Of a DNA stretch of 18,505 bases, positions 14,868 to 18,505 are shown in pieces (position 1 is the first letter of the stretch; each line of letters opens with the position of its first letter). The notes under the pieces are model-generated. The model saw only the letters and a list, made by a program, of their open reading frames with translations, had not been told where the DNA came from and did no database searches. The DNA comes from Candidatus Thalassarchaeaceae archaeon. GTDB lineage: Archaea; Thermoplasmatota; Poseidoniia; Poseidoniales; Thalassarchaeaceae. Position numbers and translations under genes: made by a program. Location of the stretch: contig JASLKO010000068.1 in NCBI GenBank assembly GCA_030747475.1, positions 1-18,505 of the forward strand. The letters are read 5' to 3'.

Positions 14868-15848
14868 TCAAGCCTCCGACTTGGCAGCCTTTGCTGCCGC
14901 TTTCTCGATCTTCTTTCGGGCTTGGTCTGCACGCTTTGCCAATTCCCGGTCAACAGCTTCAGCATGTTGAACGGGCAATACTCGAGTCCGATCTGCTTCA
15001 AACCACAAATCTTCACGGGTAAAACCTGACATTCCATCGTACTCATTGGTCATGAAGAACGAATTGAACGGACAAGATTCCATGCACAAACCACAGAACA
15101 TACAACGACCAAGGTCGATTCTGCCAGACACAATATCAACTTCGGCTCCGACCAATTCTCCCGCACTCACATCCTCAATTGTGCCTGAGGCGTTCCAACG
15201 GACACTGATGGTGTCGCCTGACAAATTGATGACTTCTCCGAATTCATATTCTTCGGGTGGGGCTTCGTGAGTAATTGACAATTCGAAATTCGCAGCTGCT
15301 TCTTCACTCCCTTCGATTCGTCGTGCTGCCATTCCACCAACTTCGAGTTCGACACCATATCCGTGATGTTCATGACCCTCTTCGGTCATATCAAGAACAT
15401 TCACACGAGTTTCGGTCTCCATGTGCAAACAGTCGTTGGGGCAGATACGCACACATGCTTTGCACGCGGTACAGGTTTCCCAGATTACGCCAATGCGCCC
15501 ATTGTAATTCCCAGGAACGAACAGCCAAGGTTCCATTTCCTCAAGTCGTTCATAGGGATACATTACTGTCACAGGGCGCTCAAAGTAAGGGAATAGCTCG
15601 GTTGTTTCTCGATCAGGAGCATACTTCTGTCCAATGACGGGGTGAGCCTGGGCAGTATACATCTCTCGCTCCTCATCTGACAACAGATTTGTTTCCTGTC
15701 CATGGTATGGGCCACTTGTTCCATGCGACTGTAGGAATTTGGAACGCCCAATGTATGGAAGTGTCCTGAGTGCTGCTTTGAGTGTGATCCACATCGGTCG
15801 AACAACTAAATTTCTGAAGTTTGGAGTTGCGTGCTTGTGATAGGCCAT
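14868..15848 (-). CDS. nuoI: Complex I iron-sulfur subunit I (NuoI) with large insertion between clusters
   Basis: The product has 326 residues from the ATG at 15848. Two ferredoxin-type 4Fe-4S motifs are complete: C126/C129/C132/C136 in CTACKACVRICP and C249/C252/C255/C259 in CMFCGLCMESCP. NuoI passes electrons through clusters N6a and N6b towards NuoB. Bacterial homologues have about 30-40 residues between the motifs and total roughly 180. Here the spacer is about 112 residues, including a His/Glu-rich part and a beta-rich stretch (202-232, with GEVINLSGDTISVRWNASG) resembling a small SH3-like barrel. The N-terminal ~120 residues are also longer than usual, and the C-terminus is a Lys/Ala-rich helix. 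A GTG at 15857 overlaps the nuoH stop, but AGGAG at 15861-15857 covers it and points to the ATG. Confidence 0.93.
   Translation of the reverse strand: MAYHKHATPNFRNLVVRPMWITLKAALRTLPYIGRSKFLQSHGTSGPYHGQETNLLSDEEREMYTAQAHPVIGQKYAPDRETTELFPYFERPVTVMYPYERLEEMEPWLFVPGNYNGRIGVIWETCTACKACVRICPNDCLHMETETRVNVLDMTEEGHEHHGYGVELEVGGMAARRIEGSEEAAANFELSITHEAPPEEYEFGEVINLSGDTISVRWNASGTIEDVSAGELVGAEVDIVSGRIDLGRCMFCGLCMESCPFNSFFMTNEYDGMSGFTREDLWFEADRTRVLPVQHAEAVDRELAKRADQARKKIEKAAAKAAKSEA
14873..14877 (-). promoter_or_regulatory. Shine-Dalgarno site deciding the nuoJ1 start
   Basis: GGAGG reads on the minus strand within the last codons of nuoI, seven bases before the ATG at 14865. The alternative TTG at 14871 is only one base away, which argues against its use. 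Confidence 0.6.
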
Positions 15849-15853
15849 TGTGA

Positions 15854-17302
15854 TCACTCCTTGTGTTGACCAGGTCCGGCCACGTCAATTGTTTGTACAC
15901 TGAAAGGTCTTGTCTGTTCTTCCAATGCTACTGGGTCCTCATCGATGGACAATAGGATGAACAATGCAAGACTGATTGATGTAATCAAGATCGGAATGAG
16001 AATCGGCCATTCTTCATTGATGCCATCATACACCCATAGGCGAAGAGCGGCAGCCATCGCAAGATTGACCAAACTCAATGGCAACAACCATCTCCAACCG
16101 AATTCAAGAATTTGATCAGTACGTACACGATGAAGTGCGGCACGGAACCATACAAAGAAGATGAACATAAACCAAGCCTTCAGGAATACCCAAAGGATGT
16201 GAGGGACATAATGAATGTAAGGAATAGTGTCCTCAAAGGGCGCTTCCCAGCCTCCTAGGAAGAAATGTGCAAAGAGCAAACAGGCGGCATATGTGCGTAG
16301 ATATTCTGCAGCGAACATCAATCCCCATCTCATGCCTCCGTATTCAGTCCACCACCCTTCGACCAACTCAGCTTCAGCTTCGGGCATATCGAATGGTATT
16401 CGTTCAACTTCAGCAACCATGACGACAATGAATAGAACTGCACCCAATGGCATGAGGAAAATATTCCATACACCTGTATCGGCTTGGAATTCAATAACTT
16501 CGACAACATTGAATGAACCAGAAATAACGACTACGCCAAGCACGGTCACGAGTAGAGGGATTTCGTAAGCTGTAAGTTGCGCAGCCGACCGAATGCCACC
16601 AAGCAAAGTATACTTGTTATTGGATGACCATCCTGCGAAGAAGACACCGAGTGGTGCAACACTGAATACGGCCATCAAGAATAGAATTGACATTTCTGAA
16701 TTATTCGAATAATAATGTGGACCGAGGGGTATGAAAGTGAAGCACATTACAGTGGTTGCGATAATCAAAAATGGAGCGATTTCATACACGAATCGATCGG
16801 ACTTTTCTGGGACCATGTGCTCTTTTGTCAAGAATTTCATTCCATCGGCTACATTCTGGAAAAAGCCAGGAAGGAGCCACCAAACACCATGCCATGAACG
16901 GTTGTTTACACGGGAAACTACTTCCAATTCGTGATCATTTCCTGCATATTGATTGAGTGTTTTATTGAGCATGCCAATGGGCACCCCAGTCCCAAATGGC
17001 AATTGATTCCACCATTCACCGGCTGTGACCCCATTTTCACCAATCCATAGACTTCGCAGTGAGGTGCGTGCTCCACGACGATCCATGAATCGTCCAAGCA
17101 ATTTTCGCTCCATCCAAAGAAGAACAGGGAGAGTGCCCATAATTCCTGAGAACGCCGCGACGGCCATGATGAATTCAGTCAAGAAATTGGATACGCTGTC
17201 CGTATATTCCCAATGGCGCGACATGCCCACTGTGTTCTCTGAAATCAAATCGGTCAGAGTATGGACCCAACCGCGAATGTCGAGAACATCTTCTGTTGCC
17301 AT
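15854..17302 (-). CDS. nuoH: Complex I membrane subunit H (NuoH/FpoH-like) with expanded Q-site loop
   Basis: I use the ATG at 17302 (482 residues). The frame runs to 17380, but that overlaps 74 bases of nuoD, and AGGTG at 17312-17308 sits five bases before this ATG. NuoH hallmarks are LWMERKLLGR (62-71), NVADGMKFLTKE (150-161), RSAAQLTAYEIPLL (238-251), AEVERIPFDMPEAEAELVEG (297-316) and TEYGGMRWGLMFAAEY (319-334). NuoH forms the membrane wall of the quinone chamber and couples it to the proton channels. The length exceeds the usual 320-350, mainly from about 60 extra residues between ERK and VADGMK (roughly 80-147) and extended termini. The canonical GPNRVGP segment is not recognisable. The gene starts four bases after nuoD and overlaps the nuoI alternative start. 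Confidence 0.93.
   Translation of the reverse strand: MATEDVLDIRGWVHTLTDLISENTVGMSRHWEYTDSVSNFLTEFIMAVAAFSGIMGTLPVLLWMERKLLGRFMDRRGARTSLRSLWIGENGVTAGEWWNQLPFGTGVPIGMLNKTLNQYAGNDHELEVVSRVNNRSWHGVWWLLPGFFQNVADGMKFLTKEHMVPEKSDRFVYEIAPFLIIATTVMCFTFIPLGPHYYSNNSEMSILFLMAVFSVAPLGVFFAGWSSNNKYTLLGGIRSAAQLTAYEIPLLVTVLGVVVISGSFNVVEVIEFQADTGVWNIFLMPLGAVLFIVVMVAEVERIPFDMPEAEAELVEGWWTEYGGMRWGLMFAAEYLRTYAACLLFAHFFLGGWEAPFEDTIPYIHYVPHILWVFLKAWFMFIFFVWFRAALHRVRTDQILEFGWRWLLPLSLVNLAMAAALRLWVYDGINEEWPILIPILITSISLALFILLSIDEDPVALEEQTRPFSVQTIDVAGPGQHKE
15857..15861 (-). promoter_or_regulatory. Shine-Dalgarno site deciding the nuoI start
   Basis: AGGAG reads on the minus strand eight bases before the ATG at 15848. 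Its last base is the first base of the alternative GTG start at 15857-15855, so that codon cannot be served by it. Confidence 0.55.
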
Positions 17303-17306
17303 GATA

Positions 17307-18458
17307 TCACCTATCCGTTTCCCCAATGCATGGGTCGAATGAACCCATGATTGCAGGAATATCTGCAATCTTGTAACCAATCATGCACTTGCTCGCGTAT
17401 GGGATTGTAATGAACATTGGACTGCGAATTGAGACGCGGTATGGGTGCTTGCCACGTTCTGCACCGCCACCTGCAAGATAGAACATCGATTCTCCTCGGC
17501 TGTCCTCAAAGTGATGGAAGCCAGTTTGGCCCTCAGCGGCCCTAGCTGGTGCTTTGCCCCAGATGTTCGCGGCGAAGATTTTCTCATCTTCCTTTGAATA
17601 ATGGGTGTCTGCACCACCAGGGAAATGTGTGAATGCATCTAGAATCATTAACGCACTTTGGCGCATTTCTTCTACACGCACCCGATATCGGTCGTAACAG
17701 TCGCTGCCCTTGATAGATGAGCGCTCGACTGCAGGTTCCCAATCCAGTTCATCGTAAACCGAGTATGGATGTGCCCAACGAACATCGTAATTGTGTCCGG
17801 CTGCTCTAACATTGGGTCCAGATACACCGTGATTGATCATTTCCTCAGCCTTTGCATAACCAACACCTTGGGTGCGAACAAGGAAAATTGTACTTTCGTC
17901 AAGAATCGCTTCATATTCCTGAATTCGATCCAAGAAAAGATTGAGTTTGGCCTTACAACGGAGTGCGAATCCCATTGGAAGGTCACGTTTGACGCCACCA
18001 ACGCGTGGGAAATTGTAATGCATTCGAGAACCGCCAAGTTCCTGTAGCAAATCCATCATCATCTCACGTTCACGTAGGCACCAAACCATACCAGTGAGGT
18101 TGCCGACATCGGGGCAATATGCACCTAGCCACATCAAATGGCTGGCAATACGTTGCAATTCAACTGCAACCATTCGAATATATTCTGCTCGTTCTGGAAC
18201 TTCGACTTCCAACAAGTCCTCAGCTGCATAGATGTAAGCATGGGACCATGTGTTGGCACTGGCATAGCACAATCGATCACAATATGGTGTGATTTGTGTA
18301 AAGTCACGTGCCTCACAAATTTTCTCAACACCACGATGGATGTAACCAAGATCTGGTTCAGTATCCACAACAGTTTCCCCGTCAACCTTGACTTTGAGGG
18401 TCCAAAGACCGTGTGTCATGGGGTGTTGTGGCCCCATTGAAATCCACATCTCTGCCAT
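17307..18458 (-). CDS. nuoD: Complex I quinone-site subunit D (NuoD/FpoD-like)
   Basis: This 383-residue soluble subunit has the family's normal length. Motifs include GPQHPMTHG (9-17), DLGYIHRGVEKI (36-47) and TPYCDRLCYASA (57-68), and the end reads DPCIGETDR. By comparison with Thermus Nqo4, H16 and Y65 correspond to the histidine and tyrosine that hydrogen-bond the quinone head group. The CxxC nickel ligands of related NiFe-hydrogenase large subunits are absent at both ends, so this is the quinone-reducing subunit and not a hydrogenase. The ATG at 18458 shares its A with the TAA of the upstream frame, and GGGTGA lies just before it. The stop lies in the nuoH Shine-Dalgarno. Confidence 0.96.
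   Translation of the reverse strand: MAEMWISMGPQHPMTHGLWTLKVKVDGETVVDTEPDLGYIHRGVEKICEARDFTQITPYCDRLCYASANTWSHAYIYAAEDLLEVEVPERAEYIRMVAVELQRIASHLMWLGAYCPDVGNLTGMVWCLREREMMMDLLQELGGSRMHYNFPRVGGVKRDLPMGFALRCKAKLNLFLDRIQEYEAILDESTIFLVRTQGVGYAKAEEMINHGVSGPNVRAAGHNYDVRWAHPYSVYDELDWEPAVERSSIKGSDCYDRYRVRVEEMRQSALMILDAFTHFPGGADTHYSKEDEKIFAANIWGKAPARAAEGQTGFHHFEDSRGESMFYLAGGGAERGKHPYRVSIRSPMFITIPYASKCMIGYKIADIPAIMGSFDPCIGETDR
17308..17312 (-). promoter_or_regulatory. Shine-Dalgarno site deciding the nuoH start
   Basis: AGGTG reads on the minus strand, overlaps the nuoD TGA and lies five bases before the ATG at 17302. It supports this start over upstream codons that would overlap nuoD. Confidence 0.55.
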
Positions 18459-18505
18459 TACTTCACCCTCCCAGAATCTTCGGGCTTTCTTCCAAAGCCC
18501 TGAGG
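18458..18505 (-). CDS. 3' end of an upstream operon gene, possibly nuoC
   Basis: On the minus strand the last 48 bases form an open frame of 15 codons ending in TAA, overlapping the nuoD ATG by one base. The visible peptide is PQGFGRKPEDSGRVK. Its tight coupling to nuoD and the archaeal order A-B-C-D-H suggest the end of NuoC, but the peptide is too short to recognise. Confidence 0.45.
   Translation of the reverse strand, partial: PQGFGRKPEDSGRVK

Noticed and set aside
17303..17380. Longer NuoH starting inside nuoD
   Set aside because: It overlaps 74 bases of a well-conserved NuoD C-terminus, and a ribosome site points to the ATG at 17302.
17307..18458. NiFe-hydrogenase large subunit
   Set aside because: The related fold is expected for NuoD, but the CxxC nickel ligands are missing and quinone-site H16 and Y65 are present.

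Overview
The window looks like archaeal chromosome, most probably from the marine Poseidoniales (Marine Group II) or a close relative in Thermoplasmatota. The evidence is the archaeal-type translation and ribosome-assembly genes (aIF1A, RIO1 kinase, the two-KH protein Pno1/Dim2), a complex I operon in the archaeal order with a split nuoJ, and large CARDB/Ig-like surface proteins with lipoprotein or Sec-type signals. The lineage is inferred from gene content and style, because no rRNA or marker search was possible. Genes are very densely packed: no stretch over 300 bases lacks a gene, and many adjacent genes share a 4-nt stop/start overlap.

Left part (1-5892). The window opens with the 3' part of a membrane-anchored Cas4/RecB-like PD-(D/E)XK nuclease on the + strand. 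It abuts, stop codon to stop codon, a small minus-strand lipoprotein. Upstream of the lipoprotein on the same strand is an 894-residue surface protein with CARDB-like repeats, one membrane helix, a cytoplasmic double zinc ribbon and an acidic tail. Divergent from it, across 133 bases, is a second signal-peptide-bearing Ig-like/CARDB protein anchored by a C-terminal helix.

Middle part (5920-8228). This is a small-subunit/initiation cluster: Pno1/Dim2 (+), RIO1 kinase (-) and aIF1A (-). RIO1 lies directly behind aIF1A. A perfect Shine-Dalgarno sequence there is positioned on an ATC codon instead of a normal start. aIF1A carries an unusual ~80-residue acidic C-terminal tail ending in a motif resembling the eIF5B-binding end of eukaryotic eIF1A.

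Right part (8305-18505). A minus-strand complex I operon reads, in transcription order, (end of probable nuoC)-nuoD-H-I-J1-J2-K-L-M-N. The proton-channel residues and both NuoI 4Fe-4S motifs are present, so the complex looks functional and energy-conserving. The NADH-binding subunits E, F and G are not in the window, so the electron donor is unknown. Several subunits carry insertions that look unusual: about 60 residues in the NuoH loop lining the quinone chamber, about 90 residues between the NuoI cluster motifs, a His-rich loop in NuoL, and two basic loops in NuoN.
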